A stretch of DNA of 64,000 nucleotides. Origin: Pseudomonas sp. JUb42 (GTDB lineage Bacteria; Pseudomonadota; Gammaproteobacteria; Pseudomonadales; Pseudomonadaceae). Below the pieces are notes generated by a model. The model saw nothing but the letters and a program-made list of their open reading frames with translations. It was not told the origin of the DNA and searched no databases. Position 1 is the first letter of the stretch. Every line of letters starts with the position of its first letter. A program made the position numbers and the translations under genes. Of the stretch, positions 1 through 8,043 are shown one piece after another. The DNA lies in contig NZ_JANUFD010000001.1 in NCBI RefSeq assembly GCF_024807945.1, positions 496,001-560,000 on the forward strand, read 5' to 3'.

Positions 1-261
1 GTCTGGTTGAGTTTTAGGCTGCTTCCATTCATCCGGCATCTGCCACGCCGGGCTCTCAAACCATCTCTGCATCAGGGCCGCCGCCGTATCCCACCCCATA
101 GTGCGCATTGCCACAGGCAAGCGCGTTAGCGCCAGAGGCTCAACGATGACCTGCTTGGGTGGTGTATCAGCAGGCGCATAAGTCTGTGAACTGCCCTGCG
201 GCATGGAGAACAAAGTATCCGGGCCGACGGCATTGGTACGCTGGAAATCGTTCAAGGACAT
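1..261 (-). CDS. DUF6402-like T6SS-associated protein, N-terminal part only
   Basis: This is a minus-strand reading frame that starts at ATG 261 and runs off the left edge, so only the first 87 codons are visible. The translation begins MSLNDFQRT and contains LPVAMRTMGWDTAAALMQRW, which resembles the conserved core of DUF6402 proteins; that family assignment is from memory of the family pattern. The gene begins 5 bases after the stop of the PAAR gene, which implies one transcript. DUF6402 proteins commonly follow PAAR genes in Pseudomonas and Burkholderia and are thought to be type VI secretion cargo. The toxic activity, if any, cannot be judged from this fragment. Confidence 0.6.
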   Translation of the reverse strand, partial: MSLNDFQRTNAVGPDTLFSMPQGSSQTYAPADTPPKQVIVEPLALTRLPVAMRTMGWDTAAALMQRWFESPAWQMPDEWKQPKTQPD

Positions 262-266
262 CGTGG

Positions 267-806
267 TTACTCCATCAGGGGCGACGGTGCGCTGATTGCA
301 ATACTCAAGCTGGCGGGGATTGCGCTGCCATGTGCATCGCTGCGGCCTCGCTCATCCAGCTTGCCAAAGGCGACGCACTGATCGTCTTGCAGCAATACGT
401 AATCCAGCTTGCCAAGCGGCACGCGCCGATGATCAAGCAACTGAAATCGCTCATCGCAGTGGGTGGTGATTGAGGCGCAGAGCGGTGATGTGGCCGACGC
501 CCAGCGGGTTGATTGCACGGGGCGTTCTTCACCGACGTAGCTGGAGTCAAACGTGGAAGGGATCAGCGTGGCCTGACAGGGGCAAGTGCTGACACTATCC
601 AGCGTACCGGCCACGGCCCGTCCGTGGCTGATGTAGTACGAAACACCGCCGCGAATCTCATAAGTTTTACCGTCCACGCCACAGCTAACTCGGTCCCCTT
701 CACGTGCATGCAGCAGGTCATTCCATATAACGCCGTCATGCCCATCGAGAACCTTTCCTCCACAACTGGTTTTGTCACCCAAGCCAATGAAATATCCAAT
801 AGCCAT
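267..806 (-). CDS. PAAR domain protein (type VI secretion spike tip)
   Basis: The protein has 179 residues. The N-terminal 85 residues form a PAAR domain with GDKTSCGGKV, the AREGD and CPC segments and SHGRAVAGT, the usual landmarks of the family. PAAR proteins sharpen the VgrG spike of the type VI secretion system and connect it to effectors. The C-terminal part from about residue 115 (FQLLDHRRVPLGKLDYVLL, GKLDERGR) looks like the small beta-sandwich extension often found in such proteins rather than a toxin. A strong AGAGAGGG ribosome site lies 5 bases before ATG 806. The downstream DUF6402-like gene is likely its cargo. No other type VI genes are in the window, so this is an orphan spike/cargo pair. 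Confidence 0.85.
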   Translation of the reverse strand: MAIGYFIGLGDKTSCGGKVLDGHDGVIWNDLLHAREGDRVSCGVDGKTYEIRGGVSYYISHGRAVAGTLDSVSTCPCQATLIPSTFDSSYVGEERPVQSTRWASATSPLCASITTHCDERFQLLDHRRVPLGKLDYVLLQDDQCVAFGKLDERGRSDAHGSAIPASLSIAISAPSPLME

Positions 807-1013
807 TGAATGCCCTCTCTGCTGACGAGGCGCCCATGCGAAGAGGCGCCCCTTTGATTACGAACGACTGCACCGATCAACGAGTAGGAATCGAGCAACC
901 TAACCAGTCAGAGATTGGATAAAACCGTTTCGAAAGTAAGTAGGAAAAGTCCCGAAGTGATTAGGATTCAGGCCGAAAGTCTGTAGGTTTGGGGCTACAA
1001 CCGCCAAGGCAAC

Positions 1014-2249
1014 TCACTCCGCAGCAATACTGCGCGACAACCCCGCTTCCCAAGCCGCAGTCATCTTGTCCCCCACCACCTCAAACCCCGGATGACTGCT
1101 CCGATAGTCCGCAAGCTCAGCCATCCCACGACGCATCCCGTCATGAACCCTGCCAAGCAATTCATTGCAGCGAGCCTCACTCAGGTTGCATGAGCTGCGC
1201 CCGAACTGGACCAGCATCCGTCGCTTGGGCCAGGCCTTCGAACCACCCAGCAACAGCCCCATAATGTCGTTGCCCTTGTACACCGTGGTCGTCACCAGGT
1301 CGTAAGCGGGGGCGAGCCAAATGTCGGCGTCATCGGCACAGCTCTCATAGAGCAGGCCGAAGTTTTTCAGGTGAGCGTCGCCATTCTGGATACCGGCACA
1401 GAGCGCCACCATGACGAAGAAATCTTCCAGCGCCTGGGTGACACGGTGGGGCGTGACATAAGACTTGATCAGCCGCGCACAGCCCTGATAACTGCCGTCG
1501 TACTTCTTCGCCGTGCCCCAGCCGGATAGCACGCACATATCCTCAAACCCGAGGTAGGCGCGATCACCGATATCGAAACGCTTCACCACCAATAACTTGC
1601 CCTGCTGGCCAAGCTGAAACTCCGGCACCTCAAGACCGCAGTGCAAGGCTGCCCGCATGCAGAAAAACTCATTGGCGGCCAGTTGGGGAAAGTCTGACTC
1701 GCTAAAGGCTTTCACCAGATGGGTGGCGCCCCGGTGGATGGCGCTCTCCAGATCAAGGCCCGTGCTGCCAATGTCACGAACCAACACCTTTGGCTGCACG
1801 CCTGACACCCCGGAGTAGGGCGCGCAAGTCTGTATCAGGTCAGCAAACAGATCCCGCGCGCCGTTATGGGCCAGCAATTCCGAGACCTTGATCCTTGGCG
1901 GCGACTCACTATCGACTGAACGGGCAACGCCGACACGGCCGAGCTGATGCGGACCGACAATGCTCAGTAACGCCAAGCGATCAAAGCCACCCACCGCCTT
2001 GCTGAACCGCCGCACCAGATGATCTTTGAGATAGCCCTCGGGGATATGCATCTCGAACAGCGGATGGACTCCATACGCCCAGTGGTAACTCTCCGGGCGC
2101 ACCGGCATGGTCAGGGAAACGGCGTTCTCTGCCGCTACCACCGCGCCATACGAAAAGACCGAATCGCGCTGCTTCTCGTCGCTGTGCTCAAGCGTCCCCA
2201 CAGCTACAACGCTGATCTCGACAGATAGCCGGTCACTTCGCCTGCTCAT
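1014..2249 (-). CDS. HipA-family serine/threonine kinase (toxin-like), no HipB beside it
   Basis: The protein has 411 residues from ATG 2249, chosen because AGGAAG precedes it; an upstream in-frame start at 2300 has no such site. An N-terminal HipA-couple domain (about residues 28-110, with LPEG-like IPEG at 69-72) is followed by the kinase fold. This shows GVQPK (150-154), a conserved lysine at 180, the catalytic NGDAHLKNF loop (Asp291) and the metal-binding PAYDL (Asp317). HipA kinases phosphorylate translation targets such as GltX and cause growth arrest, and are normally held by the HTH protein HipB encoded just upstream. Here no HTH gene is seen; the upstream gene is a BRO-N protein 139 bases away. 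All catalytic residues are present, so the kinase is probably active. Confidence 0.85.
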   Translation of the reverse strand: MSRRSDRLSVEISVVAVGTLEHSDEKQRDSVFSYGAVVAAENAVSLTMPVRPESYHWAYGVHPLFEMHIPEGYLKDHLVRRFSKAVGGFDRLALLSIVGPHQLGRVGVARSVDSESPPRIKVSELLAHNGARDLFADLIQTCAPYSGVSGVQPKVLVRDIGSTGLDLESAIHRGATHLVKAFSESDFPQLAANEFFCMRAALHCGLEVPEFQLGQQGKLLVVKRFDIGDRAYLGFEDMCVLSGWGTAKKYDGSYQGCARLIKSYVTPHRVTQALEDFFVMVALCAGIQNGDAHLKNFGLLYESCADDADIWLAPAYDLVTTTVYKGNDIMGLLLGGSKAWPKRRMLVQFGRSSCNLSEARCNELLGRVHDGMRRGMAELADYRSSHPGFEVVGDKMTAAWEAGLSRSIAAE

Positions 2250-2388
2250 GGATGCTTCCTGCCTTCTATTTATTTCTTCGCCAATCAGGGAACACAGCAC
2301 AACCCTGTGGAAGCGAATTCATTCGCTAAGCAATCGCCAGATCACCACCGACCGATCGCTTCGCCAACAGATGCCGTCCTATGCCCAA

Positions 2389-2952
2389 TCAAACCAACCG
2401 AAACACCTGCCACGCCGCCCGCCACCAAGACAGCCGCCCCTTGCGCAAACCCGACACCGCCGGCATCTGGTCATGAGGCAACATCCGCGGCATATCCCGC
2501 AGCCGAATCCACGGCTCGCTCTGCCAATGCAACAGACTCACCGACAACCCTGGCCATTGCAGAAAACTCAAACTCGGCTGCACACAATCCACCGGCAACG
2601 CCTCATCCCGAATCGACGCCACCACCTCATTACTGATCCACCGCCGCAGGCCACGGTTATCAATGTGATAGTGCTGAGCCAGCAAGGCATACACCGCCGA
2701 CTCCGTCACCATCAACTCCGCCACCGCATCACCACCGTGATCGGCCAGCAACACCGTCCGCCGCTGATCCTCGTCCAGCTTACGCGTGGTGCGGTCGCTC
2801 AAGGGGCGACTCATCAGACGGCCAAGGTCGCGGGCGCAGAACCAGATTTGCGATTCCAGGAGGAGAGTGCGCAGGGGACGGTTGTAGTGGAGGAAGAGGG
2901 TGGGGGTGTGGGGTTCTGCCATTGGCTGGCGTGCGGTACGTGTATCAAACAT
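2389..2952 (-). CDS. BRO-N (phage antirepressor-like) domain protein
   Basis: The protein has 187 residues. Residues 25-115 match the BRO-N/Bro family pattern: a beta strand with IWFCARDLGRLM, then TRKLDEDQR, then VTESAVYALL and RRWISNEVVASIRDE at the usual place of the conserved RWV..EVLPSIR segment. BRO-N domains bind DNA and occur in phage antirepressors and in many stand-alone Pseudomonas proteins. The C-terminal 70 residues are Trp-rich and not recognised. The gene lies upstream of the HipA gene on the same strand. ATG 2952 has no clear ribosome site, and Met11 at 2922 is an alternative start. A regulatory role is inferred, not shown. Confidence 0.7.
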   Translation of the reverse strand: MFDTRTARQPMAEPHTPTLFLHYNRPLRTLLLESQIWFCARDLGRLMSRPLSDRTTRKLDEDQRRTVLLADHGGDAVAELMVTESAVYALLAQHYHIDNRGLRRWISNEVVASIRDEALPVDCVQPSLSFLQWPGLSVSLLHWQSEPWIRLRDMPRMLPHDQMPAVSGLRKGRLSWWRAAWQVFRLV

Positions 2953-3571
2953 TTTTGTTATCTCTGCTGTTCACTTCTTTGAGGTAAGGCGTCGGGAGTT
3001 AAGAAACCCACAGCAGTAAGGCCGGACGTATTCCCCTTGCGGGTCTTGTATTGGTCCACTCCCGACATAGCAGAAATTTTAGGACGCGCAGCCGGGGGCC
3101 GCAGGTACAAAAAAGCCGCATTCTATCGGGAGCGGTCAGGCCGCTGCTGTTCTGTTTTGTGCGTTTCTTAGGCGCGGTGCAAGGGTAGGGAGCGTTGGCT
3201 GAGCAGGCAAGGCTCAATCTTGTAGGGCATTTCTGAAAATGTCGGCAGATCACGTATGTGCGGTTGTGATGCAAGAGTTTCGTTGTATTAGTGCATGGTG
3301 GGGCTACGTGACGAACCTAGGAGCTACGTGTACCGAGTAGGTCGTATGCCAGACCAAAAGCTGTGCAGGCTTTCGTGGACCAGCAGGTAGGAAACGTCTT
3401 TAAATCGCGCGCACTTAACGAAAAAGTTCCAAATTCTGAAATTTCAGGGTTAGGATTGGCCGCCCAACATGGAGCAATGGAATCACCATAGCGCCGTCTG
3501 GGCTTTTTCCCTTCACAAGGACACCGGCAGGTGTTTGAAGTCCGAATTCATTCAAAACCTAGAGTCAGCAG
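2953..3571. other. Gene-free interval with inverted repeats and possible coding remnant
   Basis: This 619-base stretch separates the BRO-N gene from the unknown operon. It holds a 12/10-base inverted repeat (ctcccgacatag at 3059-3070 against ctatcgggag at 3123-3132), a hairpin AGCGG/CCGCT at 3131-3145 and a small ACACC/GGTGT hairpin near 3520. A minus-strand frame at 2999-3274 and a plus-strand frame without a good start at 3321-3488 are both open; neither is supported by a ribosome site. The composition shifts toward AT from about 3400, marking the start of the foreign-looking block. Confidence 0.5.
3000..3160. ncRNA. Possible structured phage-type RNA (C4-like), tentative
   Basis: The interval combines nested inverted repeats (3059-3070 with 3123-3132, and 3131-3145) with an overlapping minus-strand frame whose product ends in TNTRPARGIRPALLLWVS. 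Frames of this kind, with a conserved peptide reading through structured RNA, are reminiscent of the C4 antisense RNA and Ash/Icd leaders of P1/P4-like phages. The strand and ends are unknown. The match is from impression only; a covariance-model search would be decisive. Confidence 0.2.
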
Positions 3572-4456
3572 ATGAGTAAGCACCCCAAGGACGAAAAGAT
3601 TGAGACGATTTTTGCGATCTCCTACGATGCAGAGGGTGATTTAGCAAATCACACTATCGATGCTAGATCGCTTGGCAACGCGATTCTTGGGATGGATGAG
3701 CTCATCAAAGCAGCGGCAAAAATTGTCAGCAACGGTTCTTCAGAAGCCAATCTGAAGGTGCTGGCCCCCGCCCAGGAAGGCTCCTTGGAGGTGGTTTTTG
3801 CGATTTTTGCTGACCCATTGACTACAAAAGCTATCCTAACGGGTGTGGGGTTCGTCACCACTGGGGTTGCTGTAGGTTCGGCTACTGCGATCGAAGTGAT
3901 CGAAAAGCTTAAAGATCGGAAAATCGATAAAATTACAGTAGATGTTACGACTAAAATTGCCACTTTGGATGTCGAGGGTGAAAAGATTGAGGTCCCTGAG
4001 AGGATAGCTCAATTGGTCACAGATAAAACCGTCCGTACGGCGCTTCACAAAGTGATCAAAGCACCGGTTGAGAATCTTGACGGTGCAAGGGTGAAGTTTT
4101 TGGGCGAAAATAATAAGGTCGAAGTAGAGATTCCATCTGAAAAGATAAAACTGTTCGAGCCAATAAAGGTTGGGTCTCTCGAAGAAGTTGAGATTCAAAT
4201 TAGTCAGGTAATAGTAAAGTTTATTACGCTAAATTTCAAAGGTACTTCTGGTTGGCGTATCCAGACTCGAGAAGGGTTTGAGTGTGGCGTGAGTATTGAA
4301 GATCATGACTTTATGCAAAAAGTTGCCGCCAATGAAGAGGCTTTTCAGAAAGATAAGCTGTATGTCGTGAATCTTCAGCATGAGCAAACAAGAAGTCCTG
4401 GTAAGACAAGGAATGCGTATACGATAAAAAGGGTTGTCGAAGAGCTTGCTCCCTGA
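3572..4456 (+). CDS. Unknown 294-residue protein, first gene of AT-rich operon
   Basis: I do not recognise a characterised relative. The N-terminal part has an alternating beta pattern with IFAISYDAEG and IDARSLGNAILGMDELIKAA, then APAQEGSLEVVF, resembling DUF7946-type proteins. A glycine-rich hydrophobic helix (residues 84-104) could insert in or touch a membrane. The middle is highly charged and beta-rich. The C-terminus (GWRIQTREGF, then SIEDHDFMQKV) looks like a compact beta domain seen in hypothetical proteins of mobile islands. The gene is much more AT-rich than the flanking core genes. The start ATG 3572 has only a weak upstream site. The stop is 12 bases before the next start, so the three genes are likely one operon. 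Function unknown; defence is inferred from context. Confidence 0.75.
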   Translation: MSKHPKDEKIETIFAISYDAEGDLANHTIDARSLGNAILGMDELIKAAAKIVSNGSSEANLKVLAPAQEGSLEVVFAIFADPLTTKAILTGVGFVTTGVAVGSATAIEVIEKLKDRKIDKITVDVTTKIATLDVEGEKIEVPERIAQLVTDKTVRTALHKVIKAPVENLDGARVKFLGENNKVEVEIPSEKIKLFEPIKVGSLEEVEIQISQVIVKFITLNFKGTSGWRIQTREGFECGVSIEDHDFMQKVAANEEAFQKDKLYVVNLQHEQTRSPGKTRNAYTIKRVVEELAP

Positions 4457-4468
4457 GAGGGATAGGTT

Positions 4469-4726
4469 ATGTGGACGGAACAGGATATTTCTGAAGTGAT
4501 ATTGATGGGGGCTTTAATATTAAGTTCTCCATTAATATACAAATTTACAAGGAAGTTGATTGTCTATCTTTTTAATAGATTTATTCCTCGTGATGCTGTA
4601 ATTGATTGTTTAGAGAATGGGAAGGTTGTTAGTTCTTACTATGTCAAGCGTGGGTTGTTTAGGCAGCCTGAGTATTACAAACTTGATATAGAGATAGCCT
4701 CTTCCGAGGAGCACCATGCAAGATGA
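4469..4726 (+). CDS. Small single-pass membrane protein of unknown function
   Basis: This 85-residue protein has one predicted membrane helix (residues about 8-25, EVILMGALILSSPLIYKF), followed by a basic stretch and a short C-terminal domain (KVVSSYYVKRGLF). An AGAGGG-like site precedes ATG 4469, and the last codons overlap the next start in an ATGA junction, which indicates translational coupling. It is strongly AT-rich. No family is recognised. Its position between a soluble partner and a second small membrane protein suggests a membrane complex made by the three products. Confidence 0.7.
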   Translation: MWTEQDISEVILMGALILSSPLIYKFTRKLIVYLFNRFIPRDAVIDCLENGKVVSSYYVKRGLFRQPEYYKLDIEIASSEEHHAR

Positions 4727-5118
4727 AAGATAGTGTGACTTTTGCATCTGTTGTTGCAGTGGTTAATACCGTGATTTTGAACCTTTGCAAGCTGGTTTCG
4801 GCGAGCCCGGAAATTTTGCAGATAGGGACCAATATCGCACAAGTTCTATCGCCTTTTTTAGCCTTGTTGTTGATGAAGATTTATACAATGATAGATCATC
4901 CAGCGACATTGGTGCGAAAGGAAGCAGCACTAATATCGGCAATAAAAATTTGTAGAAAACATCTCAAAGATGAAGATGCACCTGAAGAGTTTAAGGCCAA
5001 AACCCGAATTCAGCTTTCTGATTTTATGTCACAACAACAAAAAATTCGAATTGAATACGAGGAAAATAATGCTTATAAGTCTAGTATGAATTCGAATAAT
5101 GTTGAGTCGCAGGATTAG
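4723..5118 (+). CDS. Small two-helix membrane protein of unknown function
   Basis: The 131-residue protein has two likely membrane helices (about 5-25 and 37-57) close to the N-terminus and a charged, probably helical C-terminal tail (residues 60-131) rich in Lys, Glu and Gln. Its start overlaps the preceding stop (ATGA), and GAGGAG lies about 10 bases upstream. It ends 31 bases before the convergent HNH endonuclease gene. No homologous family is recognised. A short membrane anchor with a long cytosolic tail is common in phage-defence effectors, but this is only an analogy. Confidence 0.7.
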   Translation: MKDSVTFASVVAVVNTVILNLCKLVSASPEILQIGTNIAQVLSPFLALLLMKIYTMIDHPATLVRKEAALISAIKICRKHLKDEDAPEEFKAKTRIQLSDFMSQQQKIRIEYEENNAYKSSMNSNNVESQD

Positions 5119-5149
5119 CTTTATAATCTATTTGTAAGTCAATTTTTAA

Positions 5150-6268
5150 TTAGTTAAAGACTGTGATTTTTCTGTGATCAATCTCTTTTTTATAAATGGC
5201 TTCACGTAAAGATTCATTTTTTACATCCCCGTTTTCACCGTAATGAATCTCCTTGTGGCATGTAGGGCAGATAGCTCCTATATACTTCGGATGATCAAGT
5301 CCACCATCGGATAGCCTGTTAATATGGTGAGGTTCTAAGTAGGGGCGGCCTATGTTGGTAGTGAATGGTGCCGGCTGGTTGCAACTTTCGCAAATGCCTC
5401 CCGCCCTCATAAAAACGTAATCTTTGACTGCTTGGCTTCGAGCATAAACAGTGCGGGTTGCTGTTGAGGCTCCTTTGCTGGCAGAGGCGATCGTTGCTTC
5501 GTATGCACGACTTCTGAGTGTTTGAATATTTTTCTCTACGGTATCTAATGATAAGTCATCAGTTGGGCTTGTTTCGTGCAAAATAAGATCCGCTACGGGT
5601 ACTAGATGAAATAGTACGATTTTTCTAATGTTTCCTTTTGCATCGGTCCCGTCTTTCCAGGAGAGATCAGCACACGCATACTCTCCCATATACTGCTGGC
5701 CTTTGCTTTTTCCCAATATTTTGAAAAGATGCAGTGCGCGGCCTGACTCAGCGTGTCTTTGAATTGCTAGATTCCCTTTGGTAAGTCTCATGTGGCCAAT
5801 TCGCCCTTCGCCAGTGTATGAGTAAACTCCATGGGCTCCTTCTTCATCTATGTACCCGTATTGCTCTCCGGAGGCTCCAGCAAACAAGAAAATCGCAAGA
5901 GCTTGTTTGGATGGAGCTATACCGCTTTGGGTGCTTCCGCCAAATGGACCATTAATTTCGGTCTTACGGTCATAGATCTCACCTTTTATAAACACAAGCT
6001 TTGGCGCTTTTCGAAGATCAACCAGCTTAAATGCACGCGCGGTGAGGTATCCATTAGTAGGCTTGCCGCGAGTAAAGTCTCGCCCCGCAATATCGATAGC
6101 TAGGGATACAATTTTCTTTGCAGGATATAGCTTATTGCCAACACGAATTGCGAATGAATGTACTCCATTGGACTCCCAGTTGGCCCATTCAGGGTTCTCC
6201 CTAAGCTCTCCATCGAACATGCTCAGTGCTTGACCTAGCGCTTTTTTCTCACCTGCGGGGATTGCCAC
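5150..6268 (-). CDS. ScoMcrA-like HNH endonuclease (probable type IV restriction enzyme)
   Basis: The 372-residue protein starts at GTG 6268 with AAGGA eight bases upstream. Residues 1-85 resemble the ScoMcrA N-terminal head domain (LYPAKKIVSLA, GYLTARAF). Residues 90-215 resemble an SRA/YDG-type reader (YSYTGEGRIGHMRL, LTKGNLAIQRH). The C-terminus (about 285-365) is an HNH nuclease with CESC, LEPHHINRLSDGG and CPTCHKEIH, so both zinc cysteine pairs and the catalytic HH are present. Such enzymes cut DNA carrying modified bases. It is much shorter than ScoMcrA and shows no obvious separate sulfur-binding domain, so methylated or otherwise modified cytosine is the more likely target. It converges on the unknown operon. 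Confidence 0.8.
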   Translation of the reverse strand: MAIPAGEKKALGQALSMFDGELRENPEWANWESNGVHSFAIRVGNKLYPAKKIVSLAIDIAGRDFTRGKPTNGYLTARAFKLVDLRKAPKLVFIKGEIYDRKTEINGPFGGSTQSGIAPSKQALAIFLFAGASGEQYGYIDEEGAHGVYSYTGEGRIGHMRLTKGNLAIQRHAESGRALHLFKILGKSKGQQYMGEYACADLSWKDGTDAKGNIRKIVLFHLVPVADLILHETSPTDDLSLDTVEKNIQTLRSRAYEATIASASKGASTATRTVYARSQAVKDYVFMRAGGICESCNQPAPFTTNIGRPYLEPHHINRLSDGGLDHPKYIGAICPTCHKEIHYGENGDVKNESLREAIYKKEIDHRKITVFN

Positions 6269-6377
6269 GCGATCGTCCTTGTAGGAAAAGTCTCCTGCAA
6301 CTGTACGAATCGACGAGGTAAATGGCTAGTACTGACGTGTGTTTTGATGAAAATCTCTTGAGCAGTATTTTTGGCAA

Positions 6378-6402
6378 TAAAAAAGGCCGCCTATCGGCGA
6401 CC
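6378..6402 (-). terminator. Rho-independent terminator after nrdB
   Basis: On the minus strand a stem made of GGtCGCC and GGCGgCC around a GATA loop is followed by TTTTTT. It lies about 30 bases after the nrdB stop and marks the border between the core gene and the accessory block. Confidence 0.85.
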
Positions 6403-6433
6403 TCATTTGCAGCAAAAACTGGATGATTGTTGA

Positions 6434-7681
6434 TCAATCCCAGCTCAACGCCCCCCCAGTCTGATACTCAATAACCCGCGTCTCAAAGAAATTCTTCTCT
6501 TTCTTCAAGTCCATGATCTCGCTCATCCATGGGAACGGGTTAGTCGTACCTGGGTACTCTTCCTTCAACCCAATCTGCGACAGGCGACGGTTGGCGATGA
6601 ATTTGAGGTAGTCCTCCATCATCGCGGCGTTCATGCCCAGTACGCCGCGTGGCATGGTGTCGCGGGCGTATTCGATCTCGAGTTGGGTGCCTTGCAGAAT
6701 CATCTGGCTGGCTTCTTCCTTCATTTCGGCGTCCCACAGGTGTGGGTTTTCGATTTTGATCTGGTTGATCACGTCGATGCCGAAGTTCAGGTGCATGGAT
6801 TCGTCGCGCAGGATGTATTGGAACTGCTCGGCGACGCCGGTCATTTTGTTGCGGCGGCCCATGGAGAGGATCTGGGTGAAGCCGCAGTAGAAGAAGATGC
6901 CTTCCAGTACGCAGTAGTAGGCGATCAGGTTGCGCAGCAGTTCTTTGTCGGTTTCGACGGTGCCGGTTTCGAACTTCGGATCGGAGATCGAACGGGTGTA
7001 TTTCAGGCCCCAGGCTGCCTTTTTCGCGACCGATGGGATCTCGTGGTACATGTTGAAGATTTCGCCTTCATCCATGGCCAGGGATTCGATGCAGTACTGG
7101 TAGGCGTGGGTGTGGATCGCTTCTTCGAAGGCCTGGCGCAGGATGTACTGGCGGCACTCCGGGTTGGTGATCAGGCGGTACACGGCCAGGACCAGGTTGT
7201 TGGCAACCAGGGAGTCGGCGGTGGAGAAGAAGCCCAGGTTGCGCATGACGATGCGGCGCTCGTCGTCGGTCAGGCCTTCGGGGTCTTTCCACAGGGCGAT
7301 GTCGGCGGTCATGTTGACCTCTTGCGGCATCCAGTGGTTGGCGCAGCCGTCGAGGTATTTCTGCCAGGCCCAGTCGTACTTGAAAGGTACGAGCTGGTTG
7401 AGGTCGGCGCGGCAGTTGATCATGCGCTTTTCATCGACCGCGACACGGGCGCTGGCGCCTTCGAGTTCGGCCAGGCCTTCGGCGACGTCCAGGGCGTCCA
7501 GCGCTTTTTTCGCGCGGATCAGGGCGGCGGAGTCGTTGGCGGTGATGTTGCGAGCTTCCAGGGCCGCGGCGCCACCGGCGCTGTCGAGGCGGTCCATGTT
7601 GGCTTCGTTGGCGTGACCGGCGTTGGTTGCCTTGGCGACTACTTCGCCGTCTTCTTTATCGAATTCGTCCCAGCTCAGCAT
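6434..7681 (-). CDS. nrdB: Class I ribonucleoside-diphosphate reductase, beta subunit
   Basis: The 415-residue protein houses the di-iron centre and tyrosyl radical needed by NrdA to reduce ribonucleotides to deoxyribonucleotides in the cytosol. The ligand motif EEAIHTHAY (Glu187, His190, likely radical Tyr194) and DESMHL later in the chain are intact. Length equals that expected for Pseudomonas NrdB, which has an N-terminal extension compared with the E. coli protein; here residues 1-90 are Ala/Glu-rich. The C-terminal tail ([10 protein letters not shown]) is the peptide that docks on NrdA. A terminator follows. The gene is separated from nrdA by more than 800 bases, so it has its own promoter region. 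Confidence 0.97.
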   Translation of the reverse strand: MLSWDEFDKEDGEVVAKATNAGHANEANMDRLDSAGGAAALEARNITANDSAALIRAKKALDALDVAEGLAELEGASARVAVDEKRMINCRADLNQLVPFKYDWAWQKYLDGCANHWMPQEVNMTADIALWKDPEGLTDDERRIVMRNLGFFSTADSLVANNLVLAVYRLITNPECRQYILRQAFEEAIHTHAYQYCIESLAMDEGEIFNMYHEIPSVAKKAAWGLKYTRSISDPKFETGTVETDKELLRNLIAYYCVLEGIFFYCGFTQILSMGRRNKMTGVAEQFQYILRDESMHLNFGIDVINQIKIENPHLWDAEMKEEASQMILQGTQLEIEYARDTMPRGVLGMNAAMMEDYLKFIANRRLSQIGLKEEYPGTTNPFPWMSEIMDLKKEKNFFETRVIEYQTGGALSWD

Positions 7682-7917
7682 GGTGGAAGCTCCTGAATTT
7701 CAAAGGATGTAGTGCCCGCGTCGTATCGCTAACGTTGGCAACGGATTTCGAGATTTACTCGGGATCGACTGGCTTGTGGGGCTGCAGTTCGATCAACGGA
7801 TTTGCCGCCGCGGCGCGGGGCCACACAGGCGAACAAAACGGGTAGTAGAGGTTGCTTTCAGGTAAGACAGCATTGCGTGTGCAAATGGTCATTTGAATAC
7901 CCTGGAGCGAGCGCGGG

Positions 7918-7923
7918 ATTATA
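7918..7923 (-). promoter_or_regulatory. Candidate -10 element (TATAAT) of nrdB
   Basis: A perfect TATAAT is read on the minus strand about 240 bases before the nrdB start. No good -35 hexamer is seen at 16-18 bases, so it would depend on an activator or be a minor start. Confidence 0.35.
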
Positions 7924-8043
7924 CAGATTTTGCCCGGCACTTGTTCATCCGTGACGACGTTTGAGGTGTGATTTTCGCTTTTTTCTCGGGTGTTTCGGGT
8001 GGTCATTCATGGTGCGTGGTGAATGGGCCAAAACGGAGCGAAA

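Noticed and set aside
2107..2982. A 291-codon plus-strand frame over hipA and the BRO-N gene
   Set aside because: It spans two real minus-strand genes and their gap; the His/Arg/Gln/Pro-rich product is typical of an antisense frame.
2999..3274. A 91-codon minus-strand frame in the gap after the BRO-N gene
   Set aside because: No ribosome site and Arg/Cys/Pro-rich composition over inverted repeats. Kept only as context for a possible structured RNA.
6683..7696. A 337-codon plus-strand frame opposite nrdB
   Set aside because: Antisense shadow of nrdB with the same Val/Gly/Asp-biased composition and no ribosome site.
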